A stretch of 64,000 bases of DNA from Psychromonas sp. psych-6C06 (GCF_002835465.1 NZ_PIZM01000001.1:124001-188000), one strand, 5' to 3'. Positions 1-13,510 are shown, counted from the stretch's first letter. The notes: generated by a model from the letters alone, not told the origin. Made by a program: numbers and translations.

Positions 1-1
1 A

Positions 2-1225
2 TTGATGATATCTTCTTCTGAGAAAGAAGATATCGTAGCCAATGATAAAGATAAATTAATTAATCATTATCTTGCTAAACCGGTTAATGCGTCATCCTTG
101 TTTAATGTAGTCAATGAGGTTGTGACGTTACATACGGGCAATTCACAACGTGTACTCCAATCTTCACGCACTGATGCAGTAAAAGCTAAATGGTTACCTA
201 ATATACATATTCTTGTGGTTGATGATCGCCCTATAAATCTCACCGTTATCAGTAATATATTGCAGCACAATGGAGCTGTAGTCGATACCGCGAATAGTGG
301 CGAAGAGGCATTAACCCTGTTAGCCGATAAGACTAATGACTTTGATGCGGTATTGATGGATATACAGATGCCGGGAATAGATGGTCTTGAAGCTACAAGA
401 CAAGTGAGAAATGAGCTTGGCTTATCGAAGTTACCTATCATTGCATTAACCGCTGGTGCATTAGTGGAAGAAAAAAATCGCGCGTTGGCTGCCGGAATGG
501 ATGACTTTTTAACAAAACCGGTCAACCCGACAAAAATAATTAACGTACTGCGCAATGCAATAGAGAAATATCGTGATAAAGAGATTCCAATTGCCTCACT
601 CAAGTTAGTGCAGTCAGAAGAAGGAGATTTTCCTACTATTACTGGGTTGAATATTGATAAGGCAAAACAGATCATGCAAGGAGATAAAGAGCTTTTCTTG
701 AAAGCCTTGGCCAGCATGTTAGCTGATTACGAAAACCTTGCTTCGCCAATTGAAAATCCGAATTCATCAAAAGAACGCCTGACACTTGCATCGCAAATGC
801 ATAAGCTAAGAAGCGTTTCAGGCATGTTGGGGGCAGAGGAAATATATCAACTGGCAACCCAAGCAGAACAACTATTACATAGCGAAGATGAGCCTGTAGG
901 GCATTTGTTAATACCAATACGACATGAATTTAAAGCATTGCAACAAGCGAGTGAAACGCTATTAGCTAGTTGGAAAGAAGCGAAAAAAGAGGCGTTAAGC
1001 AATACAAATAATGCGCCAGACCTACAACCTGAAACGCTTAAAAACATACTAACTTTACTTGAAGAACAAGATATGAGCGCGTTAGCTGAGCTTGAATTAC
1101 ATAGTGCTTCATTGCGAAAGTCACTCGGCGGTGAAGACTTTGAAAGACTTCAAACCAGTTTAGATCACCTTAATTTTGGTGAAGCGGTGGTGCTTCTTGC
1201 ACCTCTTAATAAAACCATAGGATAA
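2..1225 (+). CDS. Hybrid sensor kinase, C-terminal part (receiver + HPt), truncated by window edge
   Basis: This is the 3' part of a multidomain phosphorelay protein; the reading frame is open to the window edge, so the true start lies upstream. Residues 1-40 look like the tail of a first receiver domain (a Lys-Pro-Val pair followed by a final helix). A complete receiver follows at about 68-190, with the acidic pair in LVVDDRP, the phosphoacceptor Asp120 in LMDIQMPG and the conserved Lys in LTKPVNP. Residues about 225-320 form an HPt domain whose phosphorylatable histidine is probably His267 in MHKLRSVSGMLGA. The next gene begins 9 bases later and encodes a receiver-GGDEF protein, its likely phosphorylation partner. 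The kinase and sensor parts cannot be seen, so the signal is unknown. Confidence 0.85.
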   Translation: MMISSSEKEDIVANDKDKLINHYLAKPVNASSLFNVVNEVVTLHTGNSQRVLQSSRTDAVKAKWLPNIHILVVDDRPINLTVISNILQHNGAVVDTANSGEEALTLLADKTNDFDAVLMDIQMPGIDGLEATRQVRNELGLSKLPIIALTAGALVEEKNRALAAGMDDFLTKPVNPTKIINVLRNAIEKYRDKEIPIASLKLVQSEEGDFPTITGLNIDKAKQIMQGDKELFLKALASMLADYENLASPIENPNSSKERLTLASQMHKLRSVSGMLGAEEIYQLATQAEQLLHSEDEPVGHLLIPIRHEFKALQQASETLLASWKEAKKEALSNTNNAPDLQPETLKNILTLLEEQDMSALAELELHSASLRKSLGGEDFERLQTSLDHLNFGEAVVLLAPLNKTIG

Positions 1226-1234
1226 CGCCATATT

Positions 1235-2167
1235 ATGATAGCAATACATGATGAATTGGCTGATATTTTGATTATTGATGATGATCCCTCTGTCATTATC
1301 ACTTTAAATAAAGTATTAAATAAAATTGGGCGTATACGCTTTGCTGCTGATGCTAAGCAAGCTTTTGCAATGATATCAGGTCGCCATCCAGACTTAATTC
1401 TGTTGGATGTTGAGTTGCCAGATATGCGAGGTTTAGAAGTGTGTACGCTACTAAAAAGTAATGCTGAGATGCAAAATATTCCGGTGTTATTCATTACCAG
1501 TAATATAGAAGTGGGCTTTGAAGAAAAAGTCTTTGATGTTGGTGGTGCTGATTATATCACTAAACCCCTTAACCCCCGTGTTGTGGCTGCCCGTGTTAAT
1601 ACGCACCTTAATTATCAGCGCGCTATTGGTTTACTTGAAAATTTAGCCCATAAAGATAGTTTGACAGGACTTGATAATCGACGCAGTTTCGATGAGCAAT
1701 TAGCGATTGAATTTAAACGAAGCCGTCGTGAGAATACGCCTTTGACGATTGTGATGATCGATATCGATCAGTTCAAAAAGTACAATGATCATTTTGGTCA
1801 TGTAGAAGGGGATATGTGTTTAAAAAATATCGCGTCGATATTAATGCAAACGGCGAGGCGACCGACTGATTTTGTGGCCCGCTATGGTGGTGAAGAATTC
1901 GCCTTTATTTTTCCTGATACTGATCAACAAGGCGCTCAGGTTTTGCTCTCGCAATTGTTAAAAAATATTGAAAATGTAGGCATAGTACATTCACCAGAAG
2001 CACAATATGGACACGTGACTATTTCGATTGGTTACAGTACATACTTGCCTGATCAAGCAAAGAAAAAAAACTCAGTGGATTGGAAAGTCGTTAATGTTGC
2101 TGACCAGGCGCTTTATCAATCTAAGCAAAATGGTCGTAACCAGATGAGTTATGAATCATCCTATTAA
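1235..2167 (+). CDS. Response regulator with diguanylate cyclase (REC-GGDEF)
   Basis: A PleD/WspR-like two-domain protein of 310 residues that should make cyclic di-GMP when phosphorylated. The receiver spans about 10-125, with acidic residues Asp15-Asp17, phosphoacceptor Asp58 in LLDVELPD and Lys110. The cyclase domain spans about 140-305; its active-site loop is GGEEF (218-222), an active variant of GGDEF. An inhibitory I-site RxxD (Arg209-Asp212) sits exactly five residues upstream, so product feedback is expected. It starts 9 bases after the hybrid kinase gene and is probably cotranscribed, which suggests that the kinase/HPt protein controls this cyclase. The pairing is inference from adjacency. 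Confidence 0.9.
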   Translation: MIAIHDELADILIIDDDPSVIITLNKVLNKIGRIRFAADAKQAFAMISGRHPDLILLDVELPDMRGLEVCTLLKSNAEMQNIPVLFITSNIEVGFEEKVFDVGGADYITKPLNPRVVAARVNTHLNYQRAIGLLENLAHKDSLTGLDNRRSFDEQLAIEFKRSRRENTPLTIVMIDIDQFKKYNDHFGHVEGDMCLKNIASILMQTARRPTDFVARYGGEEFAFIFPDTDQQGAQVLLSQLLKNIENVGIVHSPEAQYGHVTISIGYSTYLPDQAKKKNSVDWKVVNVADQALYQSKQNGRNQMSYESSY

Positions 2168-2230
2168 ACCGGATAATTTTTGTGATAAGAGTTTATTTAA
2201 ACGAGCATTCAACGACTTCGAAATATTATC

Positions 2231-2391
2231 ATACCAATTCCGCCCAAATAGTGAACAAATATTACGTAGGAAAAAGCAGTTAGTTCAAGGCGAAAATTGA
2301 TTTAAATGGTTGTTCCCTTTACGAAATTTTTAACGCTGAAATAGCTTCTTTTAACTAGTAAGATTGATCAGTTATTTAGTGGATTTGGTAT
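2231..2391. repeat. 161-bp imperfect palindromic element (MITE-like)
   Basis: The intergenic stretch 2168-2492 holds a small element bounded by imperfect terminal inverted repeats: it opens with ATACCAATTCCGCCCAAATA and closes with the reverse complement of ATACCAAATCCACTAAATA. No protein is encoded. Elements with ATACCAA.TCC ends are familiar as dispersed non-autonomous repeats in marine gammaproteobacteria. No target duplication was identified. Confidence 0.6.
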
Positions 2392-2431
2392 TAATACATT
2401 AAAAAGAGGAAAGTGAGGGCGAGGAATATAG

Positions 2432-2469
2432 AAAAATCGTATCTAGCCAGAAGAGAAGATACGATTTTT
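2432..2469. terminator. Bidirectional terminator hairpin
   Basis: A perfect 13-bp stem, AAAAATCGTATCT with AGATACGATTTTT, around a 12-base loop, with A and T runs on the two arms. It lies between the converging GGDEF gene (ends 2167) and the FadL-type gene (ends 2493) and can serve both. Confidence 0.8.
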
Positions 2470-2492
2470 AATCGGTTATATTATTTTAGATA

Positions 2493-3767
2493 TTAGAAAC
2501 GGTGGCTATATTGAACTGCGACTAAAATAGCATTAGCGTGCGTTGTTCCTGTGATACGAGATACTTCTACCTTATTCATTTCAGTTGTTTCTGTAACTGA
2601 CACATCTTGTCCAAGTAGGTAAGTTGCACCGACATCTAAGCTTGAATCGTTACTAAAGTGATACGAGAAGCCTGCAGAGAACCATTGTCTGTCTGAGTCT
2701 GGCACAGAAATCGAGGTGACCTTATCTTGCGCACTTTGGTCATACATGTAACCTGCGCGAAGCGTCCAGTTATTACTTAAGTAGTAAGTGCCACCTAATG
2801 AGAAGTGCATCGCATCTTTCCACTGGTACTCATTAATGGTGCCAAAGGCTTTTGAATCAAGCGTATCAAAAGCAGACCAACCTATCCATTGAACACTGTA
2901 GTGCACTGCGAAAAGTGAATCGGTCAGGCGATGATAACCAGAAAACTCAGCCATATCGGGTAGTGGCATATAGAGCGTGTCGTCTTTTGATGTATTTCCA
3001 CCGAATGATATATCGCCTTTCGCTTCTAGCTCTGGGCTGTAGTGATATGAGAGCCCGAATCGATTATTTTCATCGAGTTCAAATACTGTCCCTAAATTAA
3101 AGCCGAGGCCAAACCCTGATGCATCAGCATTCAAAGCCTCTTGAGACTGGATAACTTGGCCGTTTATTGGGCTATAAACTTTTACTTCACGCTCGAGCTT
3201 ACCTTGGCCATAAATAATATCTAGGCCACCACCAACACTCCATTGCTTATTGATACGATATGAAGCAGCTAAACCAAGGTTAATGCTTTTTACATCAGTT
3301 AAACCACCATATTCAGAGCCAACAAAACTGTCATCAAATTCAGTTTTGGTACCAAAGTTTGAATAAAGGTTGGCCCCCACTGCAAACTGCTCGCTGATAG
3401 GGACGATAAGGTGTATGTTTGGTGCGAGAGAGGTATCCCCTGCATCGCTGTAATTAGAGTCGTCACTATAGCCAACACCTGGTGCAATTAAATGTTGTTG
3501 CTGATAGCTTGCATTACTCACATCGATCTCTGTTGCTATTACATTAAGACCTAGCGATAACTCTGTTTGTTCAAAGAGCGCCATAGCTGCAGCATTTCTT
3601 GCCATTACTGAGGCGTTATCAGCAATCACCGCATCACCAGCAAAGGCACGTCCAAGGCCAGTTGCGGATTGTGCATTTAACTGAAAACCGGCGGCATTAA
3701 CTTGCAGTGCACTGAAAAATAAAGCGCTTGCGATAAGTGATTTTTTGAATGTTATTTTATGAGGCAT
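2493..3767 (-). CDS. fadL: FadL/OmpP1/TodX-family outer-membrane transport protein
   Basis: A 424-residue outer-membrane beta-barrel of the family that takes up long-chain fatty acids or other hydrophobic compounds. The start chosen is the ATG giving MPHKITFKK, because it creates a normal signal peptide with cleavage after VNA; a longer frame reaching 3833 would add 22 residues before it. The mature protein begins AGFQLNAQSATGLGRAFAG, the FadL-type N-terminal segment, with the Asn-Ala-Ala (NPA-like) motif soon after. The rest is alternating aromatic beta-strands and the last residue is Phe (SHRF). It lies 120 bases downstream of an NhaC-type antiporter on the same strand, behind a probable terminator, so it is likely transcribed alone. 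The exact substrate cannot be read from sequence. Confidence 0.85.
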   Translation of the reverse strand: MPHKITFKKSLIASALFFSALQVNAAGFQLNAQSATGLGRAFAGDAVIADNASVMARNAAAMALFEQTELSLGLNVIATEIDVSNASYQQQHLIAPGVGYSDDSNYSDAGDTSLAPNIHLIVPISEQFAVGANLYSNFGTKTEFDDSFVGSEYGGLTDVKSINLGLAASYRINKQWSVGGGLDIIYGQGKLEREVKVYSPINGQVIQSQEALNADASGFGLGFNLGTVFELDENNRFGLSYHYSPELEAKGDISFGGNTSKDDTLYMPLPDMAEFSGYHRLTDSLFAVHYSVQWIGWSAFDTLDSKAFGTINEYQWKDAMHFSLGGTYYLSNNWTLRAGYMYDQSAQDKVTSISVPDSDRQWFSAGFSYHFSNDSSLDVGATYLLGQDVSVTETTEMNKVEVSRITGTTHANAILVAVQYSHRF

Positions 3768-3830
3768 GGGGTTATCCGTAACAATTGATTTAATTTTGCT
3801 GAAGTGTACGACAAAAAATGAGATAACCCA

Positions 3831-3853
3831 CAAAAATAGTCAACCTTTTGACT
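3831..3853 (-). terminator. Probable terminator of the antiporter gene
   Basis: A short stem AGTCAA/TTGACT with a four-base loop; read on the minus strand it is followed by ATTTTTGT. It lies just past the stop codon of the NhaC-type gene and before fadL. The stem is only six base pairs. Confidence 0.5.
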
Positions 3854-3887
3854 GTTTTTTTGAACTTGGGGCTATCTCTTTGCCGGT

Positions 3888-5207
3888 TTACTGCTTTCTG
3901 AAGCTTATGATTAACACTGCGACGATTGCTAAAACAAAGCAGTACCAAGCATTGGTAACCGCTGCTAAAGGAGAGATAGCGAAAATAGAGGCCGCCAGTA
4001 AGGCTTGGGCACCGTAGGGTAAAATGCCTTGCATTACACAGGAGAAGATATCTAATAAACTCGCTGAACGTTTCGCTTCAATCCCCTCTTTTTTTGCCAG
4101 CTCTTTGGCAATGTTACCTGTGACAATAATCGAAACAGTATTGTTCGCAACACAGCTATTGGTTAATGAAACCAGTGAAGCAATACCGATTTCAGTAACA
4201 CGTTTACTCTGTTTATTTGAAAAGCGCTGGATAACGGCTTCAATTTTTTGGCTGATAAACGCTAGACCGCCTCGTTGTTGCATAAGGGCTGCTAACCCGC
4301 CGACAAGCATCGATAGAATAAAGATCTCTTGCATGTTTTTAAAACCATCAAAAATATCATTAGCAAAGCGAGAAACGGAGTAATCAATAGTCATAAAACC
4401 AGTAAACCCAGCTAATAAAATACCTACGGTTAATACCACAAAAACATTTAAGCCTGAGACTGCTAAGACTAAAATAGTTAAGTATGGCAATACTTTAAAG
4501 AAGTCTACCTCTTGTGCTGCAAGCTCAACACTTCCTTGACCTACAACGATTAAAATAATCAAAGTGATGATGGCCGCAGGTAATGCAAATATTAAATTTT
4601 CTTTAAACTTATCACGCATATCACAACCCTGTGTGCGGGTTGCCGCAATAGTTGTGTCTGAGATAATGGATAGGTTGTCACCAAACAGTGCACCTGAGAT
4701 AACCGTACCAGCCATTAATGCTAAATCAATATTGGCTTCTTGAGAAACACCGAGCGCAATCGGTGCTACGGCTGCAATTGTGCCCATTGAGGTTCCCATC
4801 GCGGTGGCAATAAACGCTGCAATCAAAAAGAAGCCGGGTAATAATAGATTTGAAGGAATCAATGAAAGTCCAAGTGCAACCGTTGCATCCACGCCACCTG
4901 TTGCTTTGGCAACCGCTGCGAATGCGCCAGCTAGCAGGTAGATTAAACACATTGCGATGATGTTTGCGTGGCCAATGCCAGCAATAAAGGTTTCTATTGC
5001 ATTGTTTAACTTTTCTTTTGAAAGCAGTAGTGCAAGCATGATAGCGGGTAAAATTGCCACTACACTTGGCAGTTGATAAAAGGCAAAATCAACCCCAATA
5101 TTTTGATAATAAAGCCCCGCACCAATAAATAGTGTTAAAAATAGGAAAAGAGGGGTGAGTGCAATAAAAGAGGGGCTTATTGTGTTTTTTGAGTTTTCAC
5201 TAGTCAC
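3888..5207 (-). CDS. NhaC-family Na+/H+ antiporter-like membrane transporter
   Basis: A 439-residue integral membrane protein with roughly 11-12 hydrophobic segments. The motif GDNLSIISDTTIAAT in the first half is the signature of the NhaC/ion-transporter superfamily, and an Asn-rich motif (SLTNSCVANNTVSI) occurs in the second half as expected of its inverted repeat. The family exchanges sodium for protons or, in some subgroups, moves amino acids or organic acids. Sodium/proton exchange fits a marine organism but is not proven. The gene is preceded by about 150 bases of free DNA containing the terminator of the upstream ABC gene. Confidence 0.8.
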   Translation of the reverse strand: MTSENSKNTISPSFIALTPLFLFLTLFIGAGLYYQNIGVDFAFYQLPSVVAILPAIMLALLLSKEKLNNAIETFIAGIGHANIIAMCLIYLLAGAFAAVAKATGGVDATVALGLSLIPSNLLLPGFFLIAAFIATAMGTSMGTIAAVAPIALGVSQEANIDLALMAGTVISGALFGDNLSIISDTTIAATRTQGCDMRDKFKENLIFALPAAIITLIILIVVGQGSVELAAQEVDFFKVLPYLTILVLAVSGLNVFVVLTVGILLAGFTGFMTIDYSVSRFANDIFDGFKNMQEIFILSMLVGGLAALMQQRGGLAFISQKIEAVIQRFSNKQSKRVTEIGIASLVSLTNSCVANNTVSIIVTGNIAKELAKKEGIEAKRSASLLDIFSCVMQGILPYGAQALLAASIFAISPLAAVTNAWYCFVLAIVAVLIISFRKQ

Positions 5208-5303
5208 ATGATTACCTTTATTAATTGTATTTGTATGATAAAAAAGCAGGCGCTAGTGTACGTTAATTTTTTCACTAGCTATAGTCTCATCAGGATGTTT
5301 TTA

Positions 5304-5334
5304 TAAAAAAAGAGCGCTAAAAATAGCGCTCTTT
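5304..5334 (-). terminator. Rho-independent terminator of the ABC transporter gene
   Basis: An 11-bp stem AAAGAGCGCTA/TAGCGCTCTTT with a four-base loop, followed on the minus strand by a run of seven T. It sits 28 bases past the stop codon of the ABC exporter gene. Confidence 0.85.
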
Positions 5335-5361
5335 GATAATACTGATTTCATCAAAAAACGA

Positions 5362-7200
5362 TTAATCGATACCTAAGAAACCACCTGTTTGATGAGCCCA
5401 AAGTTGTGCATATATGCCTTTACCTTGAATCAACTCTTGATGTGTCCCTTGCTCTAGTACTTTTCCTTTATCCAATACGATCAGTCTGTCCATGGCTGCA
5501 ATTGTTGATAAACGATGAGCAATAGCAATCACTGTTTTCCCCTGCATCAGTTCATATAAACTCTCTTGAATCGCCGCCTCTACTTCACTGTCGAGTGCAG
5601 AAGTCGCTTCATCAAGCACTAAAATTGGCGCATCTTTTAGTAAAACGCGTGAAATAGCAATACGTTGGCGTTGCCCTCCTGAAAGTTTAACGCCACGCTC
5701 TCCAACCTGTGCATCATAACCGGTGTTACCTGCGCTGTCGGTTAAGCCCATGATAAATTCGTGTGCTTCTGCTTGTTTACAAGCATTGATCATCTGTGCT
5801 TCAGTGGCATCTGGTCGCCCATAAAGAATATTTTCACGAATAGAGCGATGAAGTAGTGATGTGTCCTGTGTCACCATGCCGATTTGAAGGCGTAAACTTT
5901 CTTGTTGCACTTCGTTTATTGCTTGGCCATCAATGATGATTTTGCCCTGTTCAACATCATAAAAACGTAATAATAGATTAACCAGTGTGGACTTTCCTGC
6001 ACCAGAACGTCCGACTAATCCTACTTTTTCTCCCGCTTTAATATTCAGGTCAAGGTTATCGATTACACCTTTGTTTTCTCCATAATGGAAGCTGATGTTA
6101 TCAAAGTGAAGCGCTCCTTTATTAACCACCAGCGGTTTCGCCTGTGGGTCATCTTCAATAATGTTGGGCTTAGCAAGGGTTCGCATGCCATCGGTTACTG
6201 TGCCTATATTTTCAAACAAAGCACTCAGCTCCCACATGATCCAATGTGACATACCGTTTAAACGCAGGGCTAGACTAACTGCGATGGCAATGGCACCAAC
6301 GGTTATTGCGCTTTGCATCCAAAGGCCAATAGCGAGTGCCGTGATAGCAAAAGCTAATACATAATTACTGATTTGTACGCTGACATTAATACCGGTTGCT
6401 AAACGCATTTGCCGATAAACAGTGTCTAAGAATCCTTTCATGCCTTGCTTTGCATAGGCTGACTCTGAATCTGTATGGGCAAATAGTTTGACTGTTGAAA
6501 TATTAGTGTAGCTATCAACAATGCGCCCGGTCATGGTAGATCGCGCATCTGCTTGTTCGGTCGCAACCTTACGCAGTCGGGGAATAAAGTAATATTGTAA
6601 AGCGATATAAATAACCAGCCACACCAACATAGGGATTGCTAAACGATAATCGGCTTGCGCGACCATGGTTACCATGGAGATGAAATATACTAGGACGTAA
6701 ACCATTACGTTAAGTAATTTCATGACCGTTTCGCGCACTGCAAGGGCTGTTTGCATTACTTTAGTTGCGATGCGCCCTGCAAAATCATCTTGATAAAATG
6801 AGACACTTTGCTTAAGTAGGTAACGGTGTGCAAACCAACGAATAGACATTGGGTAATTGCCTAATAATACCTGATGCACGATAAGTGAATGCAGTAGCGT
6901 TAATACTGGAATCAAAACTAATACAATTAACGACATGCTGAGTAATTTCAGTCCCTCATCTTGCAATAGGGTTTCTGGATTTTTAGTGATTAACCAATCT
7001 ACTAATTGCCCCATAAAACCAAACAGTGAAACCTCTAAAATAGCTAATAGAGAGGTTAAAATTGTCATTATTGTTAAAGCGACCCCATAACCTTTGGTGT
7101 AATGAAGGCAGAATGCCACCAGTGTCCCCGGTGGTTGGGTTGGCTCTGTATCATTTAATGCAGGCACTAAATTTTCAAAGTATTTAAAAATTCTTAGCAT
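5362..7200 (-). CDS. ABC exporter, fused permease and ATPase (MsbA/multidrug type)
   Basis: A 612-residue half-transporter: an N-terminal membrane domain of about six helices (residues 35-330) followed by a nucleotide-binding domain (about 365-600). Visible motifs are Walker A GRSGAGKST (about 397-405), the Q-loop in MVTQDTS, the signature LSGGQRQR (about 505), Walker B LVLDEATSALD and the switch His in AIAHRLST. Half-transporters of this build act as homodimers or heterodimers exporting lipids, drugs or peptides; the substrate is not evident. The start is supported by AGGA seven bases upstream. It is monocistronic, with its own terminator. Confidence 0.88.
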   Translation of the reverse strand: MLRIFKYFENLVPALNDTEPTQPPGTLVAFCLHYTKGYGVALTIMTILTSLLAILEVSLFGFMGQLVDWLITKNPETLLQDEGLKLLSMSLIVLVLIPVLTLLHSLIVHQVLLGNYPMSIRWFAHRYLLKQSVSFYQDDFAGRIATKVMQTALAVRETVMKLLNVMVYVLVYFISMVTMVAQADYRLAIPMLVWLVIYIALQYYFIPRLRKVATEQADARSTMTGRIVDSYTNISTVKLFAHTDSESAYAKQGMKGFLDTVYRQMRLATGINVSVQISNYVLAFAITALAIGLWMQSAITVGAIAIAVSLALRLNGMSHWIMWELSALFENIGTVTDGMRTLAKPNIIEDDPQAKPLVVNKGALHFDNISFHYGENKGVIDNLDLNIKAGEKVGLVGRSGAGKSTLVNLLLRFYDVEQGKIIIDGQAINEVQQESLRLQIGMVTQDTSLLHRSIRENILYGRPDATEAQMINACKQAEAHEFIMGLTDSAGNTGYDAQVGERGVKLSGGQRQRIAISRVLLKDAPILVLDEATSALDSEVEAAIQESLYELMQGKTVIAIAHRLSTIAAMDRLIVLDKGKVLEQGTHQELIQGKGIYAQLWAHQTGGFLGID

Positions 7201-7427
7201 CGGGTTTCCTAGTAGAATAGAAATTAGAGCGGTTAATATAATGGGTTACAGAAACAAAACAACCATTTATATAAGCGGACATAAATAAACTATAGTGTTG
7301 CTAGGGGCTGTTGAGCAAAAATCAAACGCTAAAGATTAACTGCCCGCAGAAAATTAAGTGTCTCTTGATAAATGGTACGTGATAAAGCGAGGACTTTTTG
7401 GGGGACAGTGTGCATTAACTTAAGTAG

Positions 7428-11266
<3,839 letters not shown>

Positions 11267-11581
11267 TCACTAATGATTTTCTTACTGTACATCATTACGG
11301 GGAAATAAGCTGCTAAAACCAGGAAATAGAGCGTTTATTTCTTTTAGTATTTTGAATCAGAAAGTTATGACTTGTTAGATAAAGTACTATTAGTTTTGCA
11401 ACATTGAGCGAATTATCGTTGCAATTAAGGGTTGTTGTTAGAAAATTTAACGCAGAAATTGTGGATACAACGAAATTGTATTGCTTATCCAGAACTGAAG
11501 ATATTAACTAACGCAATTGCTTTTAACCGGTGAACTGTTTAGTCTGCAATTATATTTTATTCAGATAACTAAGTTGAGTTT
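11267..11581. other. Intergenic region between divergent genes
   Basis: AT-rich DNA of 315 bases separating two divergent genes. It must hold promoters for both, but no convincing -35/-10 pair, operator or repeat could be singled out; only a weak small inverted repeat (TACAA/TTGTA near 11465-11480) is visible. Confidence 0.5.
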
Positions 11582-12607
11582 ATGGCATCACCAAGACCTT
11601 CTATTTTTTACATCGATTTTTTGCGCTTTATTGCTGCTATTGCGGTGATTGCAATTCATGTTTTAGGGCCATTTCGTTTTCTTTATGGGGAAATACCAGA
11701 GAGTGATTGGTTGGCTGCGATGGGAATCAACAGTGTTACTCGTTGGGCTGTTCCGGTATTTATGATGATCAGTGGGGCGTTATTACTTTCTACTGAACGG
11801 CCTTTTAATTGCGAACATTATCTTGCTAAACGATTATCTAAAGTAGCGATTCCATTCATTGGCTGGACAATTATCTATGCGCTGGTGACTGGCTTTGTAG
11901 CTGGTGGCTGGTCGGTACAAGAAACGATGCAAGTAATTGAGAAATCGCCAAATGATCCGGCTTGGTACCATCTATGGTTTTTTTATGACTTTATTCCACT
12001 GTATTTTGTGATCCCTTTCTTAATTCCTATTTTAAGTAAGTTATCTGATGAGTTAGTGAAACTATTGATTGTTGTGTGTGCTGTAATGTTTTTGATGAAA
12101 TGGTTAAAAGTTGAAAGCTTTCTATTGCAAAATCTTGTTTTGTATACCGGTTATCTGATTTTAGGTTGGTATCTTTTTAATCGTGATAATCGACCTCAAC
12201 TTAAACTTTGGTTGTTTGCTGGAATCAGTATGTTACTACTCAATTTTTTTGGATCATGGGAAATTGCAATAGAAACAGGTAAATACAGTTCATTCTTCAT
12301 GGGGTATAAAACTTTAAATACGATGGTAATAGGAGCAATGTTATTTGTACTTGCACAGGCTTATGCAGACAAAATATCAGGTAAATTGCGTGCATTTATT
12401 TCGATTGTTTCAAAATATAGCCTTGGTATTTATCTTTTACACCCGTTGCTATTAATTCCTGTACGTGAATTAGATAATGGCTTTTATAGTTTTTTTGCTT
12501 CGAATTGGATAGCTATTCCTACTATTACTATTGCAGTACTATTTATTTCTTTGTTATGCACTATGTTGCTAGTAAAGATACCGGTAATAAAGCGTTTAGT
12601 TCCTTAA
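11582..12607 (+). CDS. Acyltransferase 3 family membrane protein (WecH/OafA-like O-acetyltransferase)
   Basis: A 341-residue polytopic membrane protein with about ten hydrophobic helices. It opens with YIDFLRFIAAIAVIAIHVLG, the conserved first helix of acyltransferase family 3 including the Arg and His of its active-site region, and has the late motif SLGIYLLHPLLL. Family members transfer acetyl or other acyl groups from the cytoplasm onto surface sugars; WecH acts on enterobacterial common antigen. No glycan biosynthesis genes are nearby, so the acceptor is unknown. The ATG has only a weak ribosome binding site (GTTGAGTTT). Confidence 0.8.
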   Translation: MASPRPSIFYIDFLRFIAAIAVIAIHVLGPFRFLYGEIPESDWLAAMGINSVTRWAVPVFMMISGALLLSTERPFNCEHYLAKRLSKVAIPFIGWTIIYALVTGFVAGGWSVQETMQVIEKSPNDPAWYHLWFFYDFIPLYFVIPFLIPILSKLSDELVKLLIVVCAVMFLMKWLKVESFLLQNLVLYTGYLILGWYLFNRDNRPQLKLWLFAGISMLLLNFFGSWEIAIETGKYSSFFMGYKTLNTMVIGAMLFVLAQAYADKISGKLRAFISIVSKYSLGIYLLHPLLLIPVRELDNGFYSFFASNWIAIPTITIAVLFISLLCTMLLVKIPVIKRLVP

Positions 12608-12631
12608 TACTGTATTTTATTTCTCTTATTG

Positions 12632-13510
12632 TTACGTAGAGCGTGAGGTTTTACGTAACGATTTGCGTTGCTGTTTATTTTTATACATTAATTGATCAAC
12701 CTTTAAAATATGTTCATCTGCGCTCTTTTGGTTATCAATTTCAATCGCACCATAACTGATAGATACTTTAGTTTGCTTAAAAATAGGTAACATATCTTCT
12801 TTGATTTGCTCTATTAAGGTTTGACATTGTTTAGCATCATATAAAATAACAAACTCATCCCCTCCAAAACGATAAGCGACTCCCTGTTGTGTACATTGTT
12901 TCGCAATACTGCTTGCGAATGCTTTTAGGAGTTCATCACCTTCTTGATGACCTTGGGTATCATTGAGTTGTTTAAAATTATCAAGGTCAATAAAGATAAG
13001 CAGTGGATTATTATAAGTATCAACAAGTTCGTTGTAGTGTTTAAAAAATGCGCGTCGGTTACCAATTTGCGTTAACTCATCAAGGCAGGCAACTTCATTA
13101 AGTTGCGTTTCTAGCTCTCGACGATACTCCACTTCAAGTTGTAGGCTGTTAATTAACCAACGTTTCTCATTTATTACCTTAAAAAAAGCAATACCAATAA
13201 ATACAAAGCCAATTTTGAGGAAGTCATCGAGCAGGTCAAAAGAAACTTCTAAATGTTCAGCGGCATAATATTCATCTATAAGATCTACAAGTAAAGAGCC
13301 AGTATAAAGTGCCCAGCCAAAACCCATTAACCAGCCTAATTTTAAGCGGTTAATTTCGACTAACAGGCTAATACATACTAGTAAAATTGAAAGCTCGGTC
13401 AGAAAATCGAGTGGATCTTTAACATGCCCTAGATAAATTTGTATACTGGCTAGTAGAGCGGTCATTAACCATAATACAACGTGGTGCCAAAACTCTTTTT
13501 TTCTATACAT
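12632..13510 (-). CDS. Membrane-bound diguanylate cyclase (GGDEF)
   Basis: A 292-residue protein with four to five N-terminal membrane helices (about 8-110) and a C-terminal GGDEF domain (about 130-285). The domain starts with the classic DELTQIGNRRAF and carries an intact active loop FGGDEF. The RxxD inhibitory site five residues before the loop is absent (QQGVAYRF precedes it), so this enzyme should lack product feedback of that type. The start at 13510 is preferred because GGAG lies six bases upstream; an in-frame ATG at 13522 has no such site. It converges on the acyltransferase gene. Confidence 0.85.
   Translation of the reverse strand: MYRKKEFWHHVVLWLMTALLASIQIYLGHVKDPLDFLTELSILLVCISLLVEINRLKLGWLMGFGWALYTGSLLVDLIDEYYAAEHLEVSFDLLDDFLKIGFVFIGIAFFKVINEKRWLINSLQLEVEYRRELETQLNEVACLDELTQIGNRRAFFKHYNELVDTYNNPLLIFIDLDNFKQLNDTQGHQEGDELLKAFASSIAKQCTQQGVAYRFGGDEFVILYDAKQCQTLIEQIKEDMLPIFKQTKVSISYGAIEIDNQKSADEHILKVDQLMYKNKQQRKSLRKTSRST

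Noticed and set aside
7296-7340. CTAGGGGCTGTTGA resembling the end of the 325-bp element
   Set aside because: Similarity stops after about 14 bases with a mismatch and no second end or internal segment is nearby.
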